DNA of 28,015 bases, from the IMG/VR virus record IMGVR_UViG_3300025137_000202, positions 1-28,015 of that record; one strand, given 5' to 3'. The notes beneath the pieces were generated by a model. That model searched no databases. It was not told the DNA's origin and saw only the letters and a program-made list of their open reading frames with translations. The position numbers and the translations under genes are program-made. Below are positions 12,701-18,149 of this stretch, piece by piece. The DNA comes from a virus. The first letter of the stretch is position 1; each line of letters starts with the position of its first letter.

Positions 12701-14296
12701 ATCTAAACTTGCTCTGTTTATAGTCATATAGTCTTGAGCCGTCGGAGCATTATTTGTGGCATCAAAATTACCTTCATCAAATGCGGTACTATCAAACGGC
12801 ACAGTTGTCGATACAGTAAACGTCTCTGGCGTAATAAAATTTGTAACTGGCAATAGTTCTATTGCAGTGCCTACTCCTTCTATATAATATTCTAAATTTT
12901 CGTAACTTGCAGGAACCACTGCACCAATAAATTGTACTTTAAGTCCGTTTGTAAACACAACGCCGTTTGGTGATGTATAAGTTGGTTTGCCAACTATATC
13001 TTCAATGCGTAAATCAGAAGCATTTGCTTGGTCAACAAGACGTATTACACCAAAGTTTGTTGAATCACTTTGATCCTGATAGTAAACTATATCAAGATTA
13101 GCAGTGATTAGCGGCTGACGCTCAAACAATCCTGTAGCATTTTTATAAAAAGTAACACCAGCATAGTCAGTACCGTATTCTATAAGGGTTTTACTTTGAT
13201 TGGCAATATTTTTTACTTTTGTAAGTTCGATAAAAGGACGAAGTGGATTTGTATAATTGTAATTTATTCTCCACTGTACATAACGCTCTGAATCTGTTGC
13301 CAACGGTACACTATTATCAAATCCTGCATTTGGGATACCAGGATTATCTTGATCAAACAAAGTTTCATCAAAAGGAGTGAGTGTTTCCCAACCAGTATCG
13401 GTGTCAGTGGTAATAATAAGTGTTCTGTTTTGTAGATCTGTTATGCCGTCAATGCCACCATGTGCGGCTAAAAATACATCCACAAACTGATTATTAATTT
13501 GATTAAACTGTAATTTGTCTTCTAGTAGATCTGTACTTCCAATATCTGTTAATGTAAAATAATAATTTTGTGCAGTTTTATCTGGCACTGTAAATTTAAC
13601 TGTACCTACATCGTCGCCATTGTTGCTTACACCTAGTACTTCACGAGAACTTTGGTTTGGTTGTTGTGGTAATGTACCTGATACACCAGGCGTACTTTGA
13701 ATCCAGAAGTTACGTCCATTTGCATTGACATCAAAAGTATATTCACCTTGTCGGACAAAAGTAAGTGTTGGCAATGCACCTGCTACACCAGAAAACGTAT
13801 AACCACTAGGACTATAAGCAACATCAAATGTGTCTCGTATCGCTATAGTGTTTGCAAAAACGTCAACACTATTTGGGCCTTCTGGCACCCAATAATATTG
13901 ACTAAAATTAATATATTTGTCGTAATCCACAAAAGGATCAAAACTATAATATTCGCTATTAAATAGCCTGTCATCTCTGGTTACATTTGCACCTTGTAAC
14001 TCTAAACTATCAATTATTCCAGGGTATGTAATTGCATCTGCAACTTTATTTGTATTTGGTGTAAGTTGAACAACTCCAGGTTCAAGTTGATAGTCAGTTC
14101 TTGTAGCAGTTGGTTCAAGAACATAGCTATCAGATGCAGTGACACCAGGACCAATTTTACGTCCTATATAACCTTCTGTTGGTTTTAATTTTGGATTTTG
14201 TGTTAACTGATCAAGTGTACTACGCAACAACTGCTTGTTTGCAGGTGTTTGAAATATTTCGGGTAGGAAGTCTTCAGAGCGTATACGCTTAGCCAT
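707..14296 (-). CDS. Giant modular baseplate/tail structural protein (4529 aa)
   Basis: A single open frame of 13,590 bases with no stop, starting one base after the gp6 stop; GGAG (14306-14309) lies 9 bases upstream of the ATG. Visible parts: an aromatic-rich N-terminal third (residues 1 to ~1790); a CBM5/12-like segment beginning at W1796; seven FG-GAP-like blades between about 2205 and 2910 with 50-195 residue spacing; a conserved-looking region ~3000-3520 (contains YIQEVKPYHVQVREFNLRYEG); two GxGYTxxPxV repeats at ~3585-3660; a second CBM5/12-like segment from W3684; and tandem Ig-like modules up to the C-terminus, including an RRGTAGT motif. No signal peptide or membrane helix is seen. 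T4 has gp7 and gp8 after gp6, so this may be a replacement or expansion of the wedge/rim proteins, or carry host-contact surfaces. Function is inferred from context only. Confidence 0.93.
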   Translation of the reverse strand: MAKRIRSEDFLPEIFQTPANKQLLRSTLDQLTQNPKLKPTEGYIGRKIGPGVTASDSYVLEPTATRTDYQLEPGVVQLTPNTNKVADAITYPGIIDSLELQGANVTRDDRLFNSEYYSFDPFVDYDKYINFSQYYWVPEGPNSVDVFANTIAIRDTFDVAYSPSGYTFSGVAGALPTLTFVRQGEYTFDVNANGRNFWIQSTPGVSGTLPQQPNQSSREVLGVSNNGDDVGTVKFTVPDKTAQNYYFTLTDIGSTDLLEDKLQFNQINNQFVDVFLAAHGGIDGITDLQNRTLIITTDTDTGWETLTPFDETLFDQDNPGIPNAGFDNSVPLATDSERYVQWRINYNYTNPLRPFIELTKVKNIANQSKTLIEYGTDYAGVTFYKNATGLFERQPLITANLDIVYYQDQSDSTNFGVIRLVDQANASDLRIEDIVGKPTYTSPNGVVFTNGLKVQFIGAVVPASYENLEYYIEGVGTAIELLPVTNFITPETFTVSTTVPFDSTAFDEGNFDATNNAPTAQDYMTINRASLDQNAWSRGNRWFHIGVLEATAIYNKVPLEINNDNRAKRPILEYRKSLKLFNYGTVATQPVDIIDFTETDAFSNINGTIGYSVDGYTLVAGSRIIFAADIDAEVRNKIYTVSFVDFGDSSVDVIDLQPASLTTPDTPTNTNVVVTSGTTLQGKAYWYNGTTWQSAQQKTGVNQAPLFDIFDSSGYSFSDITVYPSTTFAGSKLFSYAVGTGATDTVIDQPLKYLTIANVGDIVFDNNLYTDTFVYVNGTVSVTKKVDTGSVRQYNSITTYNKLLGWQTSFETYTQRQSFSFTYAGNSLVLDVEVLSDVSKIPVKVYVDGQFVLPSTYTYSTNTDAVTVVTFNQNIVGQPSTQPDIGAIVEIQVLSDAASSVAFYTIPSNLESNAMNENSTSFTLGTIRTHYESICENLENFTGKIHGNNNVRDLGNVVPFGSLILQQSSPVTLMTNFINGRDFEFFRANDFNSSEYAKTKNKILEYVANNDWEGKTTAQILDSTLLGINAGKSESSPFYWTDSIPNGNTFQTTTYTVSPITTNVFDTLFSYDLTTANYKGILVYLTQKSTGIQTILTGDGYEYTVATDGPRITINTDKITLVNGDIITINEYTTTYGSYVPATPSMMGMYGVYRPKEFLDNTYVTPTNVIQGHDGSLTVAFETGDYRNAVLLEFEKRIYNNIKCSAYDKYNIPLQAVDVIPGQFRTTEYTLTETNNILNLSFLAWVGDNRVPYKKQTYIEDNAFTWNYSQSGNKLSDQPLLGAWRGIYFQLYDTDSPHTRPWEMVGLTEEPTWWQTTYGPAPYTSGNTVLWDDLAKGIVAYPTGNVVRNQYIRPQLLDCIPTDSQGNLLAPIDTIVGSYDKNSFVKSWVPGDMAPTEDAWRRSSYYPFAIQRLLALTKPAKYFSLFADRDLYKYNTEFSQYLYDNRFRIDPSVISVYGNGTIKKSYINFIVDYNRVTGLDSTTLLKTSLSNMDVRLCYRMAAFSDQNYLKIFSEKSSPNSLNSSLLLPDESYQLFLYKNPSFAEVQYSSVTVQRVAGGYSVAGYSTIKPFFEILQSTPAGTFSTITVNGQAVRIPETFTNNVVQVPYGYVFTSTTSVVDFLVSYGQLLTQKGLTFDSVENEYILNWTQMAQEFLYWSGQSWTVGSIINLNPAADVLKLEKANSVVESLASENINDVMLSQNFGPMTTKDYAVERLGNELKLIGINNETFSLLLARFTSYEHILVFDNVSIFNDLIYQPITGARQNRLLLNGQTVFEWNGTLDAQGFILNQDNIKEWEPNAAYTKGQIVLYKNAYWSATTLLSPSETFVFADWIKSDYAQIQTGLLPNLATKADNLRENYDIHTANLESDATLLGLGLIGFRPRQYMQNLNLDDISQAGLYSQFLGTKGTLQAAETFTSANLGKEEAEYEIFENWAIQRGIYGANANRSYFELRTDESKLLSNPSTIAVIDNQEVSTANQTVLIDGIWKQSYKITNKNILPTVGKIPEDIALPSAGYVNFDDVDIKVFDYDDLTDIISNIDIITLGTNIWVAKANSYDWNIYRTNLVNASIVSVTDNLNGTCTLTFDVNHNLLAGARIVVKYFGTGVDGAYIVSTVPSLKTLTVPLSLAGETVTLTGDGRCFTLESVRVKQASDVASLSFANNIVPGNQAWVDDYGDGNWAVLQKINPFGTPTEIDADTPVLNDLYGTTVAQGLIGQGLAIGAPGYASGKGAVYCYGKSDTNTYKEVTIMTPTATGFVGTGTSLSVGNTEWVATGAPASDSNKGYAITIKRNSSNGEYTQTQLFNTGTADADKFGQDVALSDDERWLYISAPEDNKIYAYNKVDVQGQTLNYTGNGTTTDFLIEGSIVVSAINGTAQTQIGVTRNNVAQTAGVAFTVVDDANSKQIVRFTTAPNDNDKIRITRLQGITYLPSVSTTAFSTAKLFTVNDIYSFSVNYNGALLRPIFDYTFAGSTVTLISGINSGTLLIDSKDSWDFVSTIAVSGASAGDLAGESISTTTDGRHLIIGAPKTDVTVGAVTTTEAGKVSIYDRSVQRFQVTVASTTTQNFTTTDTPVGAVTVTVNGTYLIPTANANNAQFSVAGTTVTIGTTTNPFTLNIGDIVEIETNIFRLVQTINATTLGQNYQFGSVVDMCSTNCSLYIAEPNDSLLVPEGGSVDRWINQARLFGTITGTATNPVLTATNSIRINNYYVTLTGTTVASLVTDITTANIPNITATSVNGALQVTLTDVQAAEDFIKLQIAPGAGTAFADLGLTPIIYAQTITAPIANDYGHFGKSLKIDSTATTLVVGSPDATANLPTTFDLGATFFDSKSTSIIDPLNESGVAYTYNFLPSANASATNPGKFAFGQQIFDTSITSFDKFGSAVDYYDGVLLVGAPNDDLNLATGDYGRVVQLVNTNKESAWKRLYNQQPIVDASLLNSVFTYNKVNNEITTYLDFIDPLQGKILGAAQANIDYTGGIDPAAYNTGTVNNYGSQWRDEYLGKIWWDLSTVRFIDYHQDTIEYKARRWGQLFPGSSVDVYQWTKNTVAPDAYIGEGTVYTTTSYVISSELDSAGTFVTYYYFWVKGLTAVSTNKTLSSSGIAQYIENPRSSGVAYSAAISQSTISLYNCRNLFSATDTILHIEFDKIANNDNVHSEYDLITVGDAKSFLGAGLYRKFLDSFCGEDTLGNLVPDPTLSVADKYGVSFRPRQSFFINRFLALENYMKRANAIMKLYPISDSKSFKLLNSEEPEPTSASGEWDKRLLTYAELTYQDLRQVAVGYKYIIASDSTQEGLWTIYTVQAEQKLLLSRVQNYDTKLYWSYIDWNGINADFTTYSTANASTYDVGLYSDLLALTNVSDGVWATVQANSFGKQEVYQYSTTTSEWTRVFLEDGTIAIDSTIWNYTDGNYGFDVEVFDAQRFDQAPNIETRQILQALNDEIFTTNLRKFRNDLLILTFEFIMSEQPAPDWLFKTSLIDVNHKIRDLIEYPIYRRDNQDFVSQYIQEVKPYHVQVREFNLRYEGEDTYNGSITDFDLPAYYDSLRQQFVSPILDDSTNPKSLSAVPSTSVVWQTFPWSQWYNNYKLEVKSITVIDGGTGYTVAPQVIVTGDAITQATMTATVNTAGVVIRVNLITAGTGYTTTPTVTISGGNGTGATAVAVLEPQQVRDFTTTIAYDRITYTSQVVDWSANTAYTAGQLVRFPVPTVGVINASLPEVYSVTANFTSGSSFDPEKYTKVDQNTLDGADRTIGLYTPEPNEPGRELAQVMTGIDYPGVQVEGPNFNQNTGYDVGNFDINPYDNIDFGPEGLPTYDPGILDVIYQSSFVDTYLGTRSTDINVDGGEFIDTYSSHAPEELIPGSEFDTLDLKVFTRPGSDWSNDGHGFNIVTTTTTFAGTGTKISFANAMLHPVGIEIVDDTIGQSVVNTAYSINWVTKIVTFGATMPSSIGNIIAVKVYGLGGGSQLYKESFVGSAITNKVQTIPVAFTEINEMVIFINGAVTTGYTFAADGSFATTISFTTQPSATDWVTIVPLGATTPTQYSWSTPLVQYMTYDGSSLLENLTNSLQGTNIANLSVQREGLRLRPPEGIEYTGDGSSAGPYYISTTGISNQALIADNDMLVYVDNVKQNLAVDFNLSAWDGSSDRFIEFTVGSMPPANSDIKIFTTTESDYIILGDQIDLRVSAVSNAQFAVYTYNDTAQQNILTKVFVGPTSTGVTTGDAYDEVPYDSAEFDKTIGTTVDTNNFALGRLVSSPERLIVTLNGIYIQQTEYDLSTDANNKTTLVLNRNVINAADVLAVTMFTNTVVPNSLNFRIFQDMLGNQKLLRMNSNNTTELAQDLAVEASVIYLKDVSKLSEPNLEANIFGQLMVGAERITYRVRDTGNNTVSDIRRGTAGTGVYVHSAGESVTDVGPGEQLPSTYQEKTTTDKTNVGNGSETRFTTSIIVPTGIDSTEHTESITVTVGGTILVPETDYTVTGIDSTFTEVTLTTAPLNGVEVWFSQVTANVMYAQGSSTASNGIPLQDQTTAAAVFLKS
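3100..3250 (-). other. Second CBM5/12-like (chitin-binding type) segment of the giant protein
   Basis: From W3684 the protein reads WSANTAYTAGQLV, followed after an insertion by VYSVTANFTSG and, later, KYTKVD. The pattern W-x5-Y-x2-G-x2-V ... Y-x-V-x-A-x-F is that of short carbohydrate-binding modules of the CBM5/12 type found in chitinases and in many phage tail proteins. The assignment rests on pattern only. Confidence 0.4.
5569..7684 (-). other. Predicted seven-bladed FG-GAP (integrin-alpha-like) beta-propeller in the giant protein
   Basis: Seven blade-like motifs occur in order: IGAPG (G2221), TGAPASD (G2274), FGQD...ISAPED (F2313), IIGAPK (G2525), FGSVVD...IAEPND (F2644), FGKSLK...VGSPDA (F2791), FGSAVD...VGAPND (F2879). 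Each resembles the FG...(V/I)GAP(x)D core of FG-GAP repeats. The gaps between blades 3-4, 4-5 and 5-6 are enlarged and hold Ig-like strand-rich inserts with the pattern VTVNG...I.F...P....I.I. Seven is the expected blade number for integrin-alpha heads. The fold is inferred from motif spacing. Confidence 0.65.
8780..8915 (-). other. First CBM5/12-like segment of the giant protein
   Basis: From W1796 the protein reads WEPNAAYTKGQIVLYKNAYW, followed by SATTLLSPSETF and a closing FADWIKSD. This fits the short carbohydrate-binding pattern W-x5-Y-x2-G-x2-V-x-Y-x3-Y-W-x-A with a final tryptophan. Such modules often bind chitin-like or other surface glycans. Here it could bind host glycan or simply be a small structural domain. 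Confidence 0.45.
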
Positions 14297-14297
14297 A

Positions 14298-17200
14298 CTA
14301 GACTACTCCACTATTAGTTGCAGTTCTTAGTTGACTGCTAGTAAGTGCATCAATTACTTCAATATCATTTACTGTGGCCGCATTTACAAATATCTCATTA
14401 GCTTGAGATCGGATTTCATACAGGTCTCCAAATGATTTTAATGGATCAGTCGGCACAAGAACCACAGTACTAATAATGCTTCCTAATTGATCATGTAGAT
14501 AAGCACTTAATTCTGAGAAGAAGAAGGTATCGCCAAAGTCCCAATTTTCTATTGTAAAGTATGTGTTCATACTTGCTACAACTTGACTTTTTATTTCGCT
14601 TATACTTGCAGTACTAGCAGGATTTTTAACGCACTTGATTGTTGCACGTAATTCAACTGCAGACTTAGTGCCAAATAAAGGCTTAAATGTTACACTGTTT
14701 AATATTATATTATCTGAAATCATTTTATACTGATCAAGTGTACTATAACTAGTGGTGAGTTCATCTATAGTCGGCTTTGCTGGTTCAGGTACAGAGCCTG
14801 TACTATCTCTTACATAATTTTGATATGCAATATAATACGATTGAGTTACAAGATAAATGTCAATAATATTTGTAGTACCTGGGTCAATACGTCGGCTTAA
14901 CGGAGCATTGTGTCTATATTGAAAGTACAACCCTTGTCGGCCAACAAATGTTTGATAACCAGTAACGACTGCAATAGTTCGTACACCATCATAGGCGACA
15001 GATAATTTATAAAACTTTTTATCTGTATAAGCATAAAAAACTTGTGCATCGGGATATTCGCTCTTTACTAATTCAATAGCGGCACTTGTTGCTAAACTAC
15101 CAATTATCACACCTGATGCTAATGGCAAATATCTTTCTAAGTTATCAAAATCAATTGTTTGTTGTAAAAATATTCTTTTGTTGTTTGGGTTTACTGTTGG
15201 TGCAACAAGTGTTTCAAAATAATCAGGATTATCTGGGACGCCGTCGTTATCAGAGTCTTTATAAGATATACGTACTCTAAAATCATCAATGAAGCCATCT
15301 GTCTCTACAGGCTGGTCAATTATGTCTAATATCTCATCACTGTTAAGTGTTGAACTTGAATCTGGTAAGTTGTTTGTTTTTAAAACATTTATAAAGTCGT
15401 TTATAACTGTTCCTGTTTTTGGATCATAAACTTTTTGTGTGCCGTCATAAAAGAAACGTGTCTCAAGTACACTAGCCCAAAACCGTTGTAAACTACGCGA
15501 GCTCACAGTATAAGTGACTCCGTCTGTTTCAAATGCAATTAACCAGCTATTATCTAATCCAGCACCTGTAGTGTTTTGTGCATTTGCAAGACTAAATGTA
15601 ATTGCTGAATTTAAGTTTGTACTTGTAATAACGTACCAAGTGCCTGTTAGATTATTATAACCTAATCCAAAGTTTCTATACAGTTCAATGTTCTCACGCA
15701 TAGTTGTTTCTATGCTTGTTGGTAAGTCTGTGACAAAGTTTGGAATAACTTCAGTTGGCACTGCATTTGTAGGAATAAAATTATTTAAAGTTACTGGGCC
15801 TGTTCCATCTGTATTGTTTCCTGTGCCAAAATTTGTGCCATCAAGTTCGAGTGCAGTCACAGTTGCCCACAATATCATTTTATCTCCAGGTAATGTAGGC
15901 GAACCAACGGCTAGTCTGTTAGTTGCGGTAAAATATTGTCCTGCTGGGGGTATGAATTTTACTAGTCCGCCTTTAGCAATATACTGTTTATTATCACTTG
16001 CTTGTGGTCCAACTGGTGCCGGAGCATTACTAGCCACAAATCTAAAGAATCCTGTAGTTTCGTTATTGCTAGTTGTACTTTGACTCCAATTTAGATTTAG
16101 GCTTGTAAGACTTGGACGCAAAAAGTTTTGGTAATAAAACTCTTGCATACCTCGGCCCGCTAGTACTGGTTCAACTTGATTTTGTATAACATCATTTATA
16201 TCATTCTGATCAATAAAAGTAAAGGTAAAACTAGGTACTTCTGTGTTTTCATAAACCATTCCGTCTGATGCAAACACGTTTGTACTTGAGTATTTTCCAG
16301 TGATGTCAACAAGATCCAAATATCTACTAGTGCCAATTGAGCTACGATTAACTGCCTTGGACTTGATTATAGTTGAATAAAGTGTATATGGAAAATTATT
16401 GTAGTCTTCACCATTAACCATGCGATTTTGCGTATAGTATCTTGCTGGTGCACGTTGTTTAATATCGTTTATATTTTCTCTGTTCGCGGCATTACTAACT
16501 GGTGATGTTAAAGCACAGGTCAGTGATAAAGTTTCATTGCGTCCGGTTCGACTAACATATCCAATACTGATCGAAACATTTTGCATCTCGTCTGGATTAA
16601 TAATATAACTCAAACCATTTGAAGAACGAACATAAGTTCTAAAACTGCCAACTGGAATACTACTGAAAACACCATCACCAAAGTTTAAATTAATTTGATC
16701 ATTGGTTCTTGAACTTATATTAAAATATCGGCGTTGTTCTGGCGTAAGTTCCTCAACTGCACCACTGTAGATGTTTTCTACTTTGGTCCATTCATTCTGG
16801 ATGTTGCCAGTTGCATCTAGTTGATATAACCAAGTATCTTCATTGTTTATACCTTCAATGTTTACGTTTACAACCCTGTTAGAAATACGTTCGCCAAGAT
16901 TAAAATCAAGATCCTGTAAACTGCCTTGTTTGAATAAAAAGAAGAAGCCGGTATTCGCACTTGCATATCCTTGTTTGTCATTACGATATAATACATTAAA
17001 TGCTCCATTAGGCGCAGGCGCTGGCTCGTAAAGATATGTTTTATCTTGCGATGTAGCACATACTGCTTCAAATGCCATTGCAGTTCCATTAATGGTATTT
17101 GTAAATGGTACAATCGGAAGGAAACCTTGTATAAGGTTAATTGCATACTCGTCTGTTTGGACTCCAAGCAATGTTTGTGTATTTCCAGGTCGACCAAATC

Positions 17201-17705
17201 TTTGACTGTTTGTTAACGCACTATTTACAATTACTGTAAATTGCTCTAGCCAATTTGCATTAGTGGTGTCATTCCAGTTCACTGTAATATTTGAAAGATT
17301 TACACCAGTAAAATCTGTCACACCTTCTGTAGTACTAATACTTTGTACTTTTAAAAATCCTTGTGCTGCAGTGTTACGCTTTGGTGTGTAACTTACTAGT
17401 TCTGCTAGCCTGTTGACACTGTCTCTTCTTTCAGCAGTGTCAATAAAATTTTCTCTTGTGTTTAGATCATTTCTAAAACTACCTGCTTGACCCATAAATG
17501 CCATTACATCAAGAAGTGCAATAAATTCACTTGACTCAATATAGTCGTTAAAACTTTCTGGATAATATAGACGTATGTAATCTATAAAACTTTTACGAAG
17601 TGTTTCAAAATCATAACTTTGAAAATCTGCTTCACGATATGTTTGGTAGATTCTCTTCCAATCTTCAACACCAAATATACTTGTTTGTCTTGTAGTTTTA
17701 GCCAT
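14298..17705 (-). CDS. gp6: Baseplate wedge protein gp6 (J-like), enlarged
   Basis: The N-terminus (DWKRIYQTYREADFQSYDFE; then IALLDVMAFMGQAGSFRNDL, residues ~14-83) and the segment NRMVNGEDYNNFPYTLYSTI (~427-446) are typical of T4-like gp6, the wedge protein whose dimers form the inner ring of the baseplate. The C-terminal part (~995-1110) is the conserved domain SVTFKPLFGTKSAVELRATI...WDFGDTFFFSEL. At 1135 residues it is much longer than T4 gp6 (660), the extra length lying roughly between 500 and 990. Residues 817-828 form a DxDxDGxxDxxD calcium-loop motif. The ATG is supported by GGTAAGGAAA (17711-17720) and a late promoter directly upstream. It follows gp25 by 51 bases and abuts the giant gene. 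Identification is firm; the role of the insert is unknown. Confidence 0.96.
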   Translation of the reverse strand: MAKTTRQTSIFGVEDWKRIYQTYREADFQSYDFETLRKSFIDYIRLYYPESFNDYIESSEFIALLDVMAFMGQAGSFRNDLNTRENFIDTAERRDSVNRLAELVSYTPKRNTAAQGFLKVQSISTTEGVTDFTGVNLSNITVNWNDTTNANWLEQFTVIVNSALTNSQRFGRPGNTQTLLGVQTDEYAINLIQGFLPIVPFTNTINGTAMAFEAVCATSQDKTYLYEPAPAPNGAFNVLYRNDKQGYASANTGFFFLFKQGSLQDLDFNLGERISNRVVNVNIEGINNEDTWLYQLDATGNIQNEWTKVENIYSGAVEELTPEQRRYFNISSRTNDQINLNFGDGVFSSIPVGSFRTYVRSSNGLSYIINPDEMQNVSISIGYVSRTGRNETLSLTCALTSPVSNAANRENINDIKQRAPARYYTQNRMVNGEDYNNFPYTLYSTIIKSKAVNRSSIGTSRYLDLVDITGKYSSTNVFASDGMVYENTEVPSFTFTFIDQNDINDVIQNQVEPVLAGRGMQEFYYQNFLRPSLTSLNLNWSQSTTSNNETTGFFRFVASNAPAPVGPQASDNKQYIAKGGLVKFIPPAGQYFTATNRLAVGSPTLPGDKMILWATVTALELDGTNFGTGNNTDGTGPVTLNNFIPTNAVPTEVIPNFVTDLPTSIETTMRENIELYRNFGLGYNNLTGTWYVITSTNLNSAITFSLANAQNTTGAGLDNSWLIAFETDGVTYTVSSRSLQRFWASVLETRFFYDGTQKVYDPKTGTVINDFINVLKTNNLPDSSSTLNSDEILDIIDQPVETDGFIDDFRVRISYKDSDNDGVPDNPDYFETLVAPTVNPNNKRIFLQQTIDFDNLERYLPLASGVIIGSLATSAAIELVKSEYPDAQVFYAYTDKKFYKLSVAYDGVRTIAVVTGYQTFVGRQGLYFQYRHNAPLSRRIDPGTTNIIDIYLVTQSYYIAYQNYVRDSTGSVPEPAKPTIDELTTSYSTLDQYKMISDNIILNSVTFKPLFGTKSAVELRATIKCVKNPASTASISEIKSQVVASMNTYFTIENWDFGDTFFFSELSAYLHDQLGSIISTVVLVPTDPLKSFGDLYEIRSQANEIFVNAATVNDIEVIDALTSSQLRTATNSGVV

Positions 17706-17710
17706 GTGTA

Positions 17711-17731
17711 TTTCCTTACCTAGTATTTATG
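17711..17731 (-). promoter_or_regulatory. Late promoter plus ribosome binding site for gp6
   Basis: On the minus strand CATAAATAC (17731-17723) is followed by GGTAAGGAAA (17720-17711) and then ATG at 17705. If transcription starts about six bases after the promoter element, as at T4 late promoters, the leader is only about 13 bases and begins at the ribosome binding site. This is the largest intergenic gap inside the block (17706-17756). Confidence 0.7.
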
Positions 17732-17756
17732 AAAAGAATAAACTGGGTAGTTTATA

Positions 17757-18137
17757 CTACACGTCTGAGTAAGCGGCTCTTTGTTGTTGTTGATCAAAAA
17801 ACACTTGTAATAGTTCAGCATCTTGCCCAGCAACTGTTTGTACTTCAAGTTCAATTAGGATGCCATTTTCTTGTGCAAATACATTTATGTCACTGATAGA
17901 GATTCGCGGATCCTGAGCACATACCCTTTGTATCTCTGTATTGATAGCTCTTGTGGTTTCAGCACTTTGTGGTTCGTAGATTAATGCCCACATACTTGTA
18001 CCAACATTAGGACGCCCTGGCATTTCTCCTTGGCGTATGTTTAAGGCATTAAGTAAATCACGCTTAATTAGATCAAAGTCTGTAACAGTAAAACTTTTGT
18101 ACTTGTTTATTGTACTATATCCGATAAATGTTGCCAT
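17757..18137 (-). CDS. gp25: Baseplate wedge protein gp25 (GPW/gp25 family)
   Basis: A 126-residue protein, close in length to T4 gp25 (132). It shows the family signature: N-terminal Tyr/Lys-rich strand (KYKSFTVTDFDLIKRDLLNA), then IRQGEMPGRPNVGTSMWALI containing the conserved G...W core, and the C-terminal ISISDINVFAQENGILIELE strands. gp25 is a small wedge component that helps hold sheath and gp6 together in contractile tails and is found in nearly all such systems. It lies between the spike and gp6 genes, the classic order. No clear Shine-Dalgarno sequence precedes the ATG; instead a late promoter element sits 4 bases upstream, suggesting leaderless translation or coupling to gp5. Confidence 0.96.
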   Translation of the reverse strand: MATFIGYSTINKYKSFTVTDFDLIKRDLLNALNIRQGEMPGRPNVGTSMWALIYEPQSAETTRAINTEIQRVCAQDPRISISDINVFAQENGILIELEVQTVAGQDAELLQVFFDQQQQRAAYSDV

Positions 18138-18140
18138 ACT

Positions 18141-18149
18141 GTATTTATG
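18141..18149 (-). promoter_or_regulatory. Late promoter overlapping the gp5 stop codon, upstream of gp25
   Basis: Minus-strand CATAAATAC, in which the TAA is the stop codon of the gp5-like gene. Only CAGT-like bases separate it from the gp25 ATG, so the expected transcription start falls at or within one base of the start codon. The motif is identical to those at 12-20 and 17723-17731. Confidence 0.6.

Noticed and set aside
707-14296. The giant gene as an artefact of joining several genes
   Set aside because: No internal stop, frameshift or internal late promoter with ribosome binding site was seen, and the modules run on in one frame; only long-read or proteomic data could show otherwise.
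15688-16083. Plus-strand open frame of 131 codons opposite gp6
   Set aside because: Antisense to coding sequence; its hydrophobic Val-rich product follows from the reverse complement of Asn/Thr-rich codons.
16868-17197. Minus-strand 109-codon frame inside gp6 in another phase
   Set aside because: Embedded in a conserved part of gp6 with no start signals.
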